DNA of 64,000 nucleotides, taken from assembly GCF_006494375.1 (NCBI RefSeq), contig NZ_VHIZ01000019.1, forward strand, positions 62,001-126,000, given 5' to 3'. Under the pieces are notes generated by a model. That model had not been told where the DNA came from and did no database searches. It saw nothing but the letters and a program-made list of their open reading frames with translations. Source of the DNA: Pantoea anthophila. Its GTDB lineage: Bacteria; Pseudomonadota; Gammaproteobacteria; Enterobacterales; Enterobacteriaceae. Of this stretch, positions 17,386 through 27,395 are shown piece after piece; position 1 is the first letter of the stretch; every line of letters starts with the position of its first letter. Made by a program: the position numbers and the translations under genes.

Positions 17386-18567
17386 TTAACGGGTAATCGC
17401 ATAAACCTCACCATCTTTCGACTGGATCAGCAGCTTGTCGCTGGCGACCACGGGCTCGGTCTGGAAACCGGAACTGTCCAGCTTCTGCTGCGCGACAAAA
17501 CGACCGTCAGTGGTGTTCAGCCAGTGCAGATACCCTTCGCTGTCGCCGACCACCAGATAGCCGTTGTAGAGCACCGGTGAAGTCAGGTTGCGATGCAGCA
17601 GATCGCTCTGACGCCAGATAGCGACGCCACCGTCCGCGTTCAGGGCAATCACACGGTCATCCTGATCGACCAGATAGATGCGGCCTGCATCAACAATCAG
17701 ATCTTTCACGCCGCCGATTTCGCGTTTCCACAGAATCTGGCCGGAACGCAGATCCAGCGCCGTCAGGTCACCGTTGTACGCCAGCGCGTAAACCACGCCG
17801 TTGACGATAACCGGGGTCGTATCGACATCGTTCAGACGATCGATTTCGGTTGCGCCGCTGACCTGAGAAATACGCTGCTGCCAGATCAGTTGCCCCTGGT
17901 TCATCACGACGGCACTGACGCGGCCGTTGTCACCACCGACAATGGCCCCGCCAAACGCAACAGCCGGAGCCGATTCACCGCGCAGTGATAGCGCAGGCAT
18001 ATCCAGGTTAACGCTCCACTTCACTGCCCCGCTGCTCTGGTCCAGCCCCTGCAACATGCCGTTGCTGGTATGGATCAGCACCAGGCCATCGCTGACCACC
18101 GGACGTGACAGCGCTTCACCGGCGACTTTCGTCTGCCAGGCCAGGCTGCCATCGCTGCTGTTCAGGGCATAAACCTGACCGCGCTCGCTGCCGACATAGA
18201 TCCGATCGCCATCCGCCGTCAGGCCGCCCGATAACAGGGCTGAGCGATTTTTCGAGAAGAAGCCGGTTTTCTCAGAGAGATCGACTTTCCATTTTTCTTT
18301 ACCGTCTGCGGCATCCAGCGCTTTCACGATACCAAAGCGGTCGGCTGCAAAGACCGTATTGTCCTGCCAGGCAGGATGCAGATTGGAGTAGAAATCACCC
18401 ACGCCATCGCCGACCGAGGTGCTCCACACTTTCTCTGGCGTAAACTGATTTTCCACCTTCGGCAGCGGGGCCATTTTCACTACATCTTCTTCGCCGCTAA
18501 ACAGCGAACAACCGCTGAGCAAAGTGACTGAAATCAGTCCCGGCAGCAGGTATTTACGTAATTCCAT
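17386..18567 (-). CDS. bamB: Outer membrane assembly lipoprotein BamB
   Basis: A 393-residue lipoprotein of the BAM complex, which inserts beta-barrel proteins into the outer membrane. The signal peptide ends in the lipobox LLSGC (Cys about residue 20). The mature part is an eight-bladed propeller with repeated GKEKWKVDL, GSLAWQTKV and GQILWKREIGG blade ends. Length matches E. coli BamB (392). It follows yfgM by 19 bp in a hisS-yfgM-bamB run. In E. coli its promoter region is under sigma E control, which fits the rpoE operon nearby, though no sigma E site was checked here. Confidence 0.98.
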   Translation of the reverse strand: MELRKYLLPGLISVTLLSGCSLFSGEEDVVKMAPLPKVENQFTPEKVWSTSVGDGVGDFYSNLHPAWQDNTVFAADRFGIVKALDAADGKEKWKVDLSEKTGFFSKNRSALLSGGLTADGDRIYVGSERGQVYALNSSDGSLAWQTKVAGEALSRPVVSDGLVLIHTSNGMLQGLDQSSGAVKWSVNLDMPALSLRGESAPAVAFGGAIVGGDNGRVSAVVMNQGQLIWQQRISQVSGATEIDRLNDVDTTPVIVNGVVYALAYNGDLTALDLRSGQILWKREIGGVKDLIVDAGRIYLVDQDDRVIALNADGGVAIWRQSDLLHRNLTSPVLYNGYLVVGDSEGYLHWLNTTDGRFVAQQKLDSSGFQTEPVVASDKLLIQSKDGEVYAITR

Positions 18568-18586
18568 GCGCTCTCTCTTGACTGGC

Positions 18587-19204
18587 TTAGCTTAAGTTAT
18601 TCATCTTCATCTGCATCATTTGCTTCAATGCCGGAGAGGCGTCAGATTCCACCCCTTTACTCCAGGCATCGCGCGCGCCCTGCTTGTCGCCTTTGGCCAG
18701 CAGCGCTTCGCCGCGAATATCGGCCACAATGGCTGTCCAGCCATCACCCTTCACACCGTCAAGGGTTTTAAGCGCCGCATCCGCTTGATTCTGTTGCAGT
18801 TGAATGCGAGCCAGACGCAGGTTAATGACCGCCTGCAGATTGGCATCTTTGGTATCTTTCAGTCCGTTTTGCAGCAGTGCTGCGGCTTTATCAAGCTGAC
18901 CGGCATCCACATACTGCTTCGCCAGATCCATCGCCGCCAGCGCACCATAAGTGTTGCTGTTTTCGCTGGCAAACCGGTTGACCGCTTCCAGCGTCTCAGG
19001 TTTGCCCGCCTGCATGGCGGTGGTCAGCTGCTGATATTGGGCCGATACCGTTTTCGCAGTATCGTCCTGATGACTGCTCCAGTAACGCCAGCCACCCAGC
19101 GCAGCAATACCGATGACTACGCCAATGGCTAACGCCTTACCATTGCTGGTAAAAAAGTTGCGCAGCGCTTCGGTCTGCTCGTTCTCATTGCTATACACTT
19201 CCAC
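18587..19204 (-). CDS. yfgM: YfgM, SecYEG ancillary subunit / periplasmic chaperone partner
   Basis: A 205-residue protein with a short cytosolic N-terminus (MEVYSNENEQTEALRNFF), one membrane segment near residues 22-42 (GKALAIGVVIGIAALGGWRYW) and a periplasmic TPR-like domain rich in Ala and Gln. This matches YfgM (206 residues in E. coli), which associates with PpiD and the SecYEG translocon and influences the Rcs response. It sits between hisS and bamB, 33 bp after hisS. Confidence 0.95.
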   Translation of the reverse strand: MEVYSNENEQTEALRNFFTSNGKALAIGVVIGIAALGGWRYWSSHQDDTAKTVSAQYQQLTTAMQAGKPETLEAVNRFASENSNTYGALAAMDLAKQYVDAGQLDKAAALLQNGLKDTKDANLQAVINLRLARIQLQQNQADAALKTLDGVKGDGWTAIVADIRGEALLAKGDKQGARDAWSKGVESDASPALKQMMQMKMNNLS

Positions 19205-19237
19205 GCAATCCTTCTCCTTTCTATGGTTGGTGCTGTG

Positions 19238-20515
19238 TTACGCCTGTAACAGCGTGCGCAATACAGCAGCAGCCTCTGCCTGATCCAGCGTTTGCTGCTC
19301 GCCACGGCGCAGATCTTTCACCACGACCTGACCGGCTTTGACTTCATCCTCGCCCAGCACCAGCGCGACGCGAGCGCCCCACTTGTCAGCGCGGGCAAAC
19401 TGCTTCCTGAAGTTGCCGCCGCCAAAGTTAGTCATCAGCCTCAGCTCTGGCGCTTCATCGCGCAATTTCTCAGCCAGCTGCATCGCAGCGGACTGCACGC
19501 CCTGACCGGAAGCGATAACATAGACATCCACATTGCTCGTCGGTTCAAATTCCGGATTCACCGCCTGAACCAGCAGCACCAGACGCTCCATGCCCATCGC
19601 GAAGCCCACCGCAGGGGTGGCACGTCCACCGAGCTGCTCTACCAGGCCGTCATAGCGACCGCCGCCGCACACGGTACCCTGTGAACCCAGGCTGTCGGTG
19701 ACCCACTCAATCACGGTGCGATTGTAGTAATCCAGGCCGCGCACCAGACGCTGATTGACGGTGTAGCGGATGCCCGCGTCATCCAGCAGGGCACACAGGC
19801 CGCTGAAATGGTCGCGTGATTCGTCATCAAGATAGTCGCCGAGCTGCGGCGCATCATTCAGCAGCTGCTGAATATCGGGATTTTTACTGTCGAGAACGCG
19901 CATCGGGTTGCTGTACATGCGGCGTTTGCAATCCTCATCCAGCACCTCTTTGTGCTGTTCGAGGAAGGCGACCAGTGCGTCGCGGTAGTGCGCACGCGCT
20001 TCCAGTGAGCCGATGGAGTTCAGTTCCAGGCGAACGTGGTCGGCAATGCCTAACGCTTTCCACCAGCGGGCGTTGAGCATAATCAGCTCCGCATCGATGT
20101 CCGGTCCCTGCAGACCAAACACTTCGACGCCGATCTGGTAAAACTGGCGATAACGGCCCTTCTGCGGACGCTCATAGCGGAACATCGGCCCCATGTACCA
20201 CAGGCGCTGCTCCTGATTGTAGAGTAAACCGTGCTCAATACCGGCTCGCACGCAGCCTGCGGTTCCTTCCGGACGCAGCGTCAGGCTTTCGCCATTGCGG
20301 TCCTCGAAGGTGTACATCTCTTTTTCAACCACATCGGTGACTTCACCGATGGCGCGTTTAAACAGTGGGGTCTGCTCCACCAGCGGCAAGCGAATTTCGC
20401 TGTAGCCGTAGCTCGCCAGCGTCTGCTTGAGTACGCCTTCAATCCGTTGCCAGAGAGCGGTATCCGCAGGCAGGTAGTCGTTCATCCCGCGAATCGCCTG
20501 AATATTCTTCGCCAC
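19238..20515 (-). CDS. hisS: Histidyl-tRNA synthetase
   Basis: A 425-residue class II aminoacyl-tRNA synthetase. Motif 2 is [21 protein letters not shown] near residues 107-127. The histidine-specific motif [15 protein letters not shown] is near 258-272, and motif 3 is in [16 protein letters not shown]-terminal anticodon-binding domain follows. It charges tRNA-His with histidine. Length is one residue from E. coli HisS. A terminator-like hairpin lies between ispG and this gene, so it probably has its own promoter or depends on partial read-through. Confidence 0.99.
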   Translation of the reverse strand: MAKNIQAIRGMNDYLPADTALWQRIEGVLKQTLASYGYSEIRLPLVEQTPLFKRAIGEVTDVVEKEMYTFEDRNGESLTLRPEGTAGCVRAGIEHGLLYNQEQRLWYMGPMFRYERPQKGRYRQFYQIGVEVFGLQGPDIDAELIMLNARWWKALGIADHVRLELNSIGSLEARAHYRDALVAFLEQHKEVLDEDCKRRMYSNPMRVLDSKNPDIQQLLNDAPQLGDYLDDESRDHFSGLCALLDDAGIRYTVNQRLVRGLDYYNRTVIEWVTDSLGSQGTVCGGGRYDGLVEQLGGRATPAVGFAMGMERLVLLVQAVNPEFEPTSNVDVYVIASGQGVQSAAMQLAEKLRDEAPELRLMTNFGGGNFRKQFARADKWGARVALVLGEDEVKAGQVVVKDLRRGEQQTLDQAEAAAVLRTLLQA

Positions 20516-20533
20516 GTTAAAATCTCTTAATGC

Positions 20534-20583
20534 AAAAAAACCTGTCCGGCATCATACCTTATGAGGATGAAACCGCACAGGTT
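20534..20583 (-). terminator. Terminator between ispG and hisS
   Basis: On the minus strand, AACCTGTGCGG (20583-20573) pairs with CCGGACAGGTT (20549-20539) around a loop, followed by seven T. The stem has a mismatch but a strong T-run. It separates ispG from hisS. Confidence 0.7.
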
Positions 20584-20620
20584 CAGTCAAAAAAGTCACG
20601 CACGCAGGCTGCGCACGCCA

Positions 20621-21742
20621 TTATTTTTCCAGCTGCTGCACGTCAATCCGGCGGCTGGCATCCAGCATCGACGCTTTGGCACGAATGCGCGCTTCCAGCT
20701 GATCGATCATGTCATGGTTATCGAGACGATCGCGCTGACGCACGCCATCTTCGTAGAAACCACTCTTCTTGCTGCCACCGGTTACGCCCAGGGTCGAGAG
20801 CGTCGCTTCGCCCGGTCCGTTGACCACACAGCCGATAATGGAGACATCCATCGGCGTAATGAGATCTTCCAGACGCTGCTCCAGCGCGTTGACGGTGCCA
20901 ATCACGTCAAACTCCTGACGTGAACAGGTCGGGCAGGCGATGAAGTTAATCCCGCGCGAACGGATGCGCAGTGATTTCAGAATATCGAAGCCGACTTTGA
21001 CCTCTTCAACCGGATCGGCCGCCAGCGAGATACGCAGCGTGTCGCCGATCCCTTCTGACAGCAGCAGACCCAGCCCAATCGCCGATTTGACTGCGCCAGC
21101 GCGCGCCCCGCCCGCTTCGGTGATCCCGAGATGCAGAGGCTGATCGATCTGTTTTGCCAGCAGGCGATAAGATTCCACTGCCAGGAAGACGTCAGAGGCT
21201 TTTACACTGACTTTAAACTGGTCGAAGTTAAGACGGTCGAGGTGATCGACGTGACGCATGGCCGATTCCAGCAACGCCTGCGGCGTCGGCTCGCCATACT
21301 TTTCCTGCAGATCTTTTTCCAGAGAACCGGCGTTAACGCCAATCCGGATCGGAATATTGTTGTCGCGCGCGCAGTCAACCACCATACGGATACGCTCATT
21401 GTTCCCGATATTACCGGGATTGATGCGCAGGCAGTCAACGCCATATTCGGCGACTTTCAGGGCGATGCGGTAGTCAAAATGGATGTCTGCAACCAGCGGC
21501 ACGTTCACCTGCTGTTTGATCAGCCTGAACGCTTCTGCGGCATCCATGGTCGGCACCGAGACACGAACGATGTCGACACCGACGCGCTCAAGGGCTTTGA
21601 TCTGATTTACCGTCGCTTCCACGTCAGTGGTGCGGGTGTTGGTCATCGACTGGACGGCAATAGGTGCGCCGTCACCGACCGGCACCTTGCCGACGTAAAT
21701 GCGTCTGGATTTACGACGGATAATGGGTGCTTCGTTATGCAT
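20621..21742 (-). CDS. ispG: 4-hydroxy-3-methylbut-2-enyl diphosphate synthase (flavodoxin)
   Basis: A 373-residue IspG (GcpE) of the MEP isoprenoid pathway, converting MEcPP to HMBPP. The N-terminal barrel includes [19 protein letters not shown]. The C-terminal [4Fe-4S] domain has [10 protein letters not shown] and [10 protein letters not shown] supplying the cluster cysteines. Start ATG 21742 gives the family N-terminus [12 protein letters not shown]; an upstream start at 21790 would overlap rodZ and is not favoured. It needs an iron-sulfur cluster, which is notable because the isc assembly genes downstream in this window are mostly missing. Confidence 0.98.
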   Translation of the reverse strand: MHNEAPIIRRKSRRIYVGKVPVGDGAPIAVQSMTNTRTTDVEATVNQIKALERVGVDIVRVSVPTMDAAEAFRLIKQQVNVPLVADIHFDYRIALKVAEYGVDCLRINPGNIGNNERIRMVVDCARDNNIPIRIGVNAGSLEKDLQEKYGEPTPQALLESAMRHVDHLDRLNFDQFKVSVKASDVFLAVESYRLLAKQIDQPLHLGITEAGGARAGAVKSAIGLGLLLSEGIGDTLRISLAADPVEEVKVGFDILKSLRIRSRGINFIACPTCSRQEFDVIGTVNALEQRLEDLITPMDVSIIGCVVNGPGEATLSTLGVTGGSKKSGFYEDGVRQRDRLDNHDMIDQLEARIRAKASMLDASRRIDVQQLEK

Positions 21743-21779
21743 ATTTCTTCTCCACAATTGCCCGGTACGCGATACGCTG

Positions 21780-22793
21780 TTATTGCGCACCCAACGTCAG
21801 GCGAGCAACCTGGTTATTACGGATAAAACGACTTAAATCAACGGGCTGATTCTGATATTGCACCTGAACCGCGGACGGCGCGCCAATTTTCAGACGATAC
21901 GGAGGTGTGCCCGCGAGGCTCAGTTTACCACCACTACGCTGAATGCCGCTGAACAGTTTTTTGCCGGTGGCATCGCTCACTTCCAGCCAGCAGTCGGCGG
22001 TGAAGTTCATGACCACCGCATTCGGGTCGGCCGCCGGTTCACTGACTGCGGCAGCGCCGACCGGCATCTGTGGTGTCGTGCTGGTTGCAGGATTAGTCGT
22101 GGCCGGTGCTGCCGATGTGGTGTCCTGCGGCGCCTGGCTCGGTGACACGACAGCATTGCTGCTGTCGGTCTGCGTCGTGGCTGGGGTAGTGGTCGTGCTG
22201 GCAGCCGGCGCAGAGGTGGCTGGCGTGCTGGTCGCGCTGTTGTCGCTGGCGGCCGTATTACTTTCGTCAGGCGCGGCTGGCGCCGCGCTGTCACCGCTGG
22301 TCTCACCCAGCGGAATCGACTGGCCGCTATCGCCGCTGCTGCCGTTCTGGTCGGTCATCGGCACCAGATCGTCCTGCGACGCTTTGTGATTCTGCCACCA
22401 CCAGGCGCCGGTCAGGCCAATCACCACGAACACCACCAGCCAGGTAAAAATCATTAACCAGCCGTCGCGTTTCTTGCGGCGCTTGCCCAGGGAGAAACTT
22501 TGCATCGGCTCGATTTTTGCCGCCCGGACCGGCGTCTGTTTCGCCATCATCGGCAGCAGTTCCTCTTCAGGAATGTGCACCAGACGCGCATAAGAGCGGA
22601 TGTAACCGCGCAGGAACGTCGAGGCTAAATCGGCAGGCGATTTGTCCTCTTCGATGTCACGCACGGTAGAGAGTTTCAGACACAGACGTTCAGCGACGTT
22701 CTGCTGTGACAGCCCCATCTGCTCACGGGCCAGACGCAGGCGATCACCTGTTGAATGTAATGCAGAGTTTTCTTGAGTGGCTTCAGTATTCAT
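21780..22793 (-). CDS. rodZ: Cytoskeleton protein RodZ
   Basis: A 337-residue bitopic protein that links MreB filaments to the elongation machinery and cell shape. The N-terminal helix-turn-helix domain ([19 protein letters not shown], near residues 19-37) binds MreB. A basic juxtamembrane stretch [10 protein letters not shown] leads into a membrane helix at about 113-133. A long Ser/Thr/Ala/Pro-rich periplasmic linker (about 150-245) and a C-terminal beta domain ([16 protein letters not shown]) complete the usual order. The linker is low complexity. Its start overlaps the end of pilW by 11 bp, so the two are coupled, and ispG follows 37 bp after its stop. Confidence 0.97.
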   Translation of the reverse strand: MNTEATQENSALHSTGDRLRLAREQMGLSQQNVAERLCLKLSTVRDIEEDKSPADLASTFLRGYIRSYARLVHIPEEELLPMMAKQTPVRAAKIEPMQSFSLGKRRKKRDGWLMIFTWLVVFVVIGLTGAWWWQNHKASQDDLVPMTDQNGSSGDSGQSIPLGETSGDSAAPAAPDESNTAASDNSATSTPATSAPAASTTTTPATTQTDSSNAVVSPSQAPQDTTSAAPATTNPATSTTPQMPVGAAAVSEPAADPNAVVMNFTADCWLEVSDATGKKLFSGIQRSGGKLSLAGTPPYRLKIGAPSAVQVQYQNQPVDLSRFIRNNQVARLTLGAQ

Positions 22794-23517
22794 TAGCTAA
22801 ATAACGCTGGTACTGTATCGATTGCGGAAAACGTCGCGCTAACTGGTCGCCATAACGTGAAACGTCTGCGGCATTTCCCTGTAGCGCGGCGAAACGTAAG
22901 TGTAACGCCAGACTGCGTGCCGTTTCGGGCAACTGTAGCTGGTAAACGTCGAGCAAAATCTGCACCCTCGCCAGATGGTTTTCAGCCATCTGCTTTTCAG
23001 CCTCCGCCAGCAGCGAATCAGCTTTTCGCCTGTCGGCTTCAATGGCCCGGCGTAACGTCCTGCGGGCGGCAACAACATCCCCCGCCTGCAGGTAACAAAA
23101 ACCTGCCAGTTCAAGCGCGTCGTTGCGTGCATCAGACGACGGAGCGGTTTCTGCCCGACTAAACTGTTGATGCGCTTCGTCATACTGCCCTAAAGCGCAG
23201 AGAAACGCACCGTAATTGTTAGCAACAAAACCATTATCCGGGGCCTGCTGCTGTGCCAGTATAAACCCTGCCTGGGCTGCTGTCTGATTGCCCTGCTGTT
23301 GCGCCAGTCGTGCCAGCGCAAGCGAGACCCGGTAATCCTCTGGCGCGGCGGCCTGCGCGCGCAGAAAGTTTCGCTCAGCAGCGGCATAATCACCCGCCGC
23401 CAGATAGTGCATCCCTAACTGCAGACGCACCTCTTCAGCACCGGATGAGTGCGGCTGGCTGACACACCCGCTTACAACAAACAGCGCCAGTACACTGGCG
23501 GGTAATCCGTTACGCAC
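22783..23517 (-). CDS. pilW: Type IV pilus biogenesis/stability lipoprotein PilW
   Basis: A 244-residue TPR protein. I chose GTG 23517 ([18 protein letters not shown]), which has AGGGAAA upstream and places a normal lipoprotein signal with Cys at about residue 18. The frame extends to 23571 without a ribosome binding site. TPR motifs run from about residue 30 ([22 protein letters not shown]). The family, also called PilF, helps secretin multimerisation in type IV pili. In E. coli K-12 the gene is absent between rlmN and rodZ. It may be functional or a relic, since no pilus genes are in the window. Confidence 0.9.
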   Translation of the reverse strand: MRNGLPASVLALFVVSGCVSQPHSSGAEEVRLQLGMHYLAAGDYAAAERNFLRAQAAAPEDYRVSLALARLAQQQGNQTAAQAGFILAQQQAPDNGFVANNYGAFLCALGQYDEAHQQFSRAETAPSSDARNDALELAGFCYLQAGDVVAARRTLRRAIEADRRKADSLLAEAEKQMAENHLARVQILLDVYQLQLPETARSLALHLRFAALQGNAADVSRYGDQLARRFPQSIQYQRYLANEY

Positions 23518-23597
23518 GATCGTTTCCCTCTGCCTGACATTGACAGGCTGCAGCCTGCCACGCGTCTTCACGTCAGGAAACGTTCTCTGTCACGCTT

Positions 23598-24767
23598 CTA
23601 GAGCGCCTTCACAGAGATGGCTTCACCCGCCATTTTTTTACGCAGCGTACGCTTGGTGCGGTCGATCACCTCACCCGCTAACTGACCACAGGCGGCATCA
23701 ATATCGTCGCCACGGGTTTTACGCACAATGGTGGTAAAACCGTAGTCCATCAGCACCTTGGAGAAGCGGTCGATGCGGCTGTTTGAGCTGCGGCCATAAG
23801 GTGCACCCGGGAAGGGGTTCCACGGAATCAGGTTGATTTTACACGGTGTTTCTTTCAGTAATGCGGCAAGCTCATGCGCATCGTCGGTACTGTCATTGAC
23901 ATGATCCAGCAGGACGTACTCAATGGTCACGCGTCCCTGGTTGGCGTTAGATTTGCCAATGTAGCGTTTCACCGCTGCCAGGAAGGTTTCGATATTGTAC
24001 TTTTTGTTGATCGGAACAATATCATCACGCAGCTTGTCGTTAGGCGCGTGCAGTGAAATGGCCAGCGCCACATCAATCATATCGCCCAGTTTGTCCAGTG
24101 CAGGCACCACACCTGAAGTAGAGAGGGTCACACGACGTTTGGAGAGACCAAAGCCGAAGTCATCCAGCATGATCTCCATTGCCGGAACCACATTATTGAG
24201 GTTGAGCAACGGCTCACCCATGCCCATCATCACCACGTTGGTGATAGGACGCTGGCCGGTGATTTTTGCTGCGCCGACGATTTTCGCCGCACGCCACACC
24301 TGACCAATAATTTCTGACACCCGCAGGTTACGGTTAAAACCCTGCTGTGCGGTCGAACAGAATTTACACTCCAGCGCACACCCCACCTGCGAAGAAACAC
24401 ACAGCGTGGCGCGGTCGCCTTCCGGGATATAGACCGTTTCCACCAGCTGATCGCCCACGCGGATGGCCCATTTAATGGTGCCGTCAGTGGAGCGCATCTC
24501 TTCAGCCACTTCCGGTGCGCGGATCTCCGTCAGCTCCATCAGCCGGTTACGCAGCTTTTTGTTGATGTCGGTCATCTGCTCGAAATCGTCGCAGCAGTAG
24601 TGGTAAATCCACTTCATGACCTGATCGGCACGGAACGGCTTTTCGCCCAGCGACTGGAAAAACTCGCGCATCTGCTGACGGTTGAGATCCAGCAGGTTGA
24701 TTTTCTGGCTTTTAGGGGAAACGACAATGGGGGATGCGGACGCGGACGTCACAATCTGTTCGGACAT
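23598..24767 (-). CDS. rlmN: Dual-specificity 23S rRNA A2503 / tRNA A37 C2-methyltransferase
   Basis: A 389-residue radical SAM methyltransferase. It has the cluster motif [14 protein letters not shown] (near residue 127) and the [11 protein letters not shown]-binding motif. The mechanistic Cys is in [15 protein letters not shown] near the C-terminus. It methylates C2 of A2503 in 23S rRNA and A37 in some tRNAs, improving fidelity. Length is close to E. coli RlmN (384). It lies between ndk and pilW-rodZ. Like IspG it is an Fe-S enzyme. Confidence 0.98.
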   Translation of the reverse strand: MSEQIVTSASASPIVVSPKSQKINLLDLNRQQMREFFQSLGEKPFRADQVMKWIYHYCCDDFEQMTDINKKLRNRLMELTEIRAPEVAEEMRSTDGTIKWAIRVGDQLVETVYIPEGDRATLCVSSQVGCALECKFCSTAQQGFNRNLRVSEIIGQVWRAAKIVGAAKITGQRPITNVVMMGMGEPLLNLNNVVPAMEIMLDDFGFGLSKRRVTLSTSGVVPALDKLGDMIDVALAISLHAPNDKLRDDIVPINKKYNIETFLAAVKRYIGKSNANQGRVTIEYVLLDHVNDSTDDAHELAALLKETPCKINLIPWNPFPGAPYGRSSNSRIDRFSKVLMDYGFTTIVRKTRGDDIDAACGQLAGEVIDRTKRTLRKKMAGEAISVKAL

Positions 24768-24820
24768 AATATTCTCTGGCCTCGTTGTTACACGTTATGG
24801 CGCTGTTCAGGGATAGGTGA

Positions 24821-24863
24821 AAAAAATTGCGCCTTCATTAAGCGAAGTCAATGAAGGCGCAAT
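24821..24863 (-). terminator. Terminator after ndk
   Basis: On the minus strand, ATTGCGCCTTCATT (24863-24850) pairs perfectly with AATGAAGGCGCAAT (24839-24826), followed by TTTTT. A 14-bp stem makes this a strong terminator 90 bp after ndk. Confidence 0.9.
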
Positions 24864-24953
24864 ATTGTACAACATCTGCGGCCTGATAACAGGCGGGAGT
24901 GGCTCCCTCAGGCAGATTTTTGTAAAGCCGACCTGCTGTTTATCGCCAGGCGA

Positions 24954-25385
24954 TTAACGGGTACGTGGGCAGATTTCGTTTTCGCCGAAGAAATAGGCGA
25001 TTTCGCGGGCAGCGGATTCAGCAGAATCTGAACCGTGCGTGGCGTTTTCGGTGAAGCTGTCTGCGTAGTCAGCACGCAGGGTGCCAGCCAGTGCGTTTGC
25101 CGGGTTAGTCGCACCCATCAGGTCACGGTGACGCTGAACGGCATTTTCACCTTCCAGTACAGAAACGACAACCGGGCCAGAGGTCATGAATTCAACCAGA
25201 CCATCAAAGAATGGCTTGCCCTGGTGCTCAGCGTAAAAACCTTCAGCCTGCTCTTTGCTCAGCTGCAGCATTTTTGCACCAACGATTTTGAAGCCAGCGC
25301 TTTCAAAACGGTTGTAGATAGCACCAATCACATTTTTAGCGACGGCGTTTGGCTTGATGATAGAAAAAGTACGTTCGATTGCCAT
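24954..25385 (-). CDS. ndk: Nucleoside diphosphate kinase
   Basis: A 143-residue enzyme that balances NTP pools by transferring phosphate from ATP through the phosphohistidine His117, seen in the motif NATHGSDS. The N-terminus [15 protein letters not shown] and the full length match E. coli Ndk. It has its own strong terminator and a perfect TATAAT (25456-25451) upstream. Confidence 0.99.
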   Translation of the reverse strand: MAIERTFSIIKPNAVAKNVIGAIYNRFESAGFKIVGAKMLQLSKEQAEGFYAEHQGKPFFDGLVEFMTSGPVVVSVLEGENAVQRHRDLMGATNPANALAGTLRADYADSFTENATHGSDSAESAAREIAYFFGENEICPRTR

Positions 25386-25703
25386 GATGACCTCTGTCTT
25401 GACGTCCTGAAGAAACCGGCGGCGCAGCCCCCGGCCAATAAACGGCGCCGATTATAGGGGCTGAGTGCGGCATTGCCTATCAGAGATCCCTAATTTGTTG
25501 AAAATTCTTGATCTGAGTCGACGCAGAGGCGTCTTCATTATGATTTTGCCTGAAAAAGCGCCGGTGCTACTGGCCTGACGGACGATTCCTGAGCAGCACG
25601 CCAGGCTTTTTCTCCTCCCCTGCCCCATTTTATTAACGCATCGCTTGAGATGGTCTCCACATTCCCCGACACTGCTATCACAGATTGCAGAGATGAGGTT
25701 GTT
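25386..25703. promoter_or_regulatory. ndk-sseA divergent intergenic region
   Basis: This 318-bp gap holds the probable ndk -10 box TATAAT (25456-25451, minus strand) and a long imperfect hairpin with arms GAAAAAGC (25552) and GCTTTTTC (25605-25612). The + strand arm could act as a terminator or mRNA structure ahead of sseA. In E. coli pbpC and yfhM lie here; no trace of them is visible. Confidence 0.45.
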
Positions 25704-26546
25704 ATGACGACGCCACTGTTTGTGTCCGCCGACTGGTTACAAGAGCACTATAATGATGAGCGGCTTCAGGTACTGGATGCGCGCATGTTGCCACCCGGCA
25801 TGGAGGCCGTGCGTGATATTCAGGCTGAATATCTGGCGGGACACTTACCCGACGCTCCTTACTTCGATATCGAAGCGCTGTCCGATCACACCAGCCCCTA
25901 TCCCCATATGCTGCCGCGCGCCGAACGCTTTGCCGTGGCGATGCGCGAGCTGGGCGTCAGCAGCGATAAACACCTGGTGGTCTATGACGAAGGCAATCTC
26001 TTCTCCGCGCCACGCGCCTGGTGGATGCTGAAGACCTTTGGTGTCGCGCAGGTGTCGATCCTGGCGGGCGGACTGCAGGGCTGGAAAGCAGCGGGCTTTG
26101 CGCTGGAAACCGGCGAGGTCAGCCTGCCGGAAGGCGAGTTTGAGGCTCAGGCGGATGAAAGCCGGGTGAAACGTCTGACGGATGTGCTGCTGATCAGCCA
26201 TGAAGGCGGCGCACAGATCGTGGATGCACGTGCGGCCAATCGCTTCAACGCGGAAGTGGACGAGCCGCGTCCGGGATTACATCGCGGGCATATTCCCAAC
26301 AGTCTGAACGTGCCGTGGAACAGCCTGGTAGAGCAGGGAGAACTGAAGCCGGAGGCGGCGCTGCGCCAGCTGTTTGCTGACGCCGGCGTCGATATCAGCA
26401 AACCGGTAGTGGCCAGCTGCGGCTCTGGCGTCACGGCGGTGGTGGTGATCCTGGCGCTGACGGCGCTGGGGGCGCGGGATGTCACGCTGTATGACGGCTC
26501 CTGGGGTGAATGGGGCAGTCGCGACGACTTACCGATTGCGAAATAA
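25704..26546 (+). CDS. sseA: 3-mercaptopyruvate sulfurtransferase
   Basis: A 280-residue protein of two rhodanese domains. The catalytic Cys is in the loop CGSGVTA of the C-terminal domain (VVASCGSGVTAVV, near residue 237), the signature that separates mercaptopyruvate sulfurtransferases from thiosulfate sulfurtransferases. It moves sulfur from 3-mercaptopyruvate to cyanide or thiol acceptors. Start ATG 25704 (MTTPLFVSADWL) follows GAGG; the longer frame from 25650 is not supported. It converges on sseB with a shared terminator. Confidence 0.97.
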   Translation: MTTPLFVSADWLQEHYNDERLQVLDARMLPPGMEAVRDIQAEYLAGHLPDAPYFDIEALSDHTSPYPHMLPRAERFAVAMRELGVSSDKHLVVYDEGNLFSAPRAWWMLKTFGVAQVSILAGGLQGWKAAGFALETGEVSLPEGEFEAQADESRVKRLTDVLLISHEGGAQIVDARAANRFNAEVDEPRPGLHRGHIPNSLNVPWNSLVEQGELKPEAALRQLFADAGVDISKPVVASCGSGVTAVVVILALTALGARDVTLYDGSWGEWGSRDDLPIAK

Positions 26547-26547
26547 A

Positions 26548-26576
26548 AAACAGGCGGCCCATGAGCCGCCTGTTTT
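26548..26576. terminator. Bidirectional terminator between sseA and sseB
   Basis: AAACAGGCGGC...GCCGCCTGTTT forms an 11-bp stem with A-runs before and T-runs after, two bases past the sseA stop and 9 bp from the convergent sseB stop. Confidence 0.92.
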
Positions 26577-26584
26577 TAACTGCG

Positions 26585-27349
26585 TCAGATAATCCGCTCG
26601 CTGCCCTTGAAGTCACGCAGGAAACTGCCCCAGCGACGTTCATAAAAGGGCGTGATATGCGCGGTAAAGAAGTGGCTGATACCGCGGTCCTGCAGGGTAA
26701 CTTCGCAGATATCAATCGGCGCATCGTCCGGCAGCGTATCCGTTGCCACGCTGCCCGCCGCCTGAATGATCGCCTCAATGTTGCTGTCCGCTTCAATTCC
26801 AATCAGCAGATTAGGCGCTTCGTCGGCCTGCTCACGAATGCTGGCAACAAAGGCGCGCCGCACCTCCTTGTGCTTGCTGAACAGCTGCGTCAGCGAGTCG
26901 ATCATCTGCGCAGGCGGCTCGGCCACCTCAGAGAGCAGCAGGGCGTGCCCGCCTTCCAGCACGGTCTGCTGACTCAGCGCACTGCCCTGCTCCGCCAGCA
27001 GATGCGTAATCTCTGCCGGGGTAAACTCTTTGCCGGATGGGAGTTTTGGATTGAGAAACAGCGTTTCGCCGCGCGTAATCTCAAACAGCGTCCGCACCGG
27101 CAGACGCAGCCAGGCCTGTTCACCCGTGACGGCTTCGCTCATCGCCTGTTCTGACGTGAAAAAAGGAATGATGCTGCTGCCATCCTCTTTTTCCCAGTGC
27201 TGCAGATCAACCGGCGTACTGGCATCGAGCTGTGGCTGGGTGCTTTCACCCGGTACCCAGACATCGGACTCCAGCAGCAGTTGAAAAAATTCGGGCCGAT
27301 GGGCTGGCTCAGTTGCGGCCAGCTTCAGCACCTCTTCAAGACGGTTCAT
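26585..27349 (-). CDS. sseB: Enhanced serine sensitivity protein SseB
   Basis: A 254-residue cytosolic protein of the SseB family (E. coli 258 residues), named because overexpression alters serine sensitivity; its biochemical role is unknown. Start ATG 27349 (MNRLEEVLKLAATEPAHRPEFF) is the family start and has GAGAG upstream. The frame runs 11 codons further but those are not conserved. It follows pepB by 46 bp and is likely co-transcribed with it. Confidence 0.93.
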   Translation of the reverse strand: MNRLEEVLKLAATEPAHRPEFFQLLLESDVWVPGESTQPQLDASTPVDLQHWEKEDGSSIIPFFTSEQAMSEAVTGEQAWLRLPVRTLFEITRGETLFLNPKLPSGKEFTPAEITHLLAEQGSALSQQTVLEGGHALLLSEVAEPPAQMIDSLTQLFSKHKEVRRAFVASIREQADEAPNLLIGIEADSNIEAIIQAAGSVATDTLPDDAPIDICEVTLQDRGISHFFTAHITPFYERRWGSFLRDFKGSERII

Positions 27350-27395
27350 AGTTGCTCTCTGCATCGCGGTGGCATCGGCCACCGCTGGGGTCAGC

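Noticed and set aside
22020-22345. Repetitive stretch suspected as a tandem repeat or foreign DNA
   Set aside because: It encodes the usual Ser/Thr/Ala/Pro-rich periplasmic linker of RodZ.
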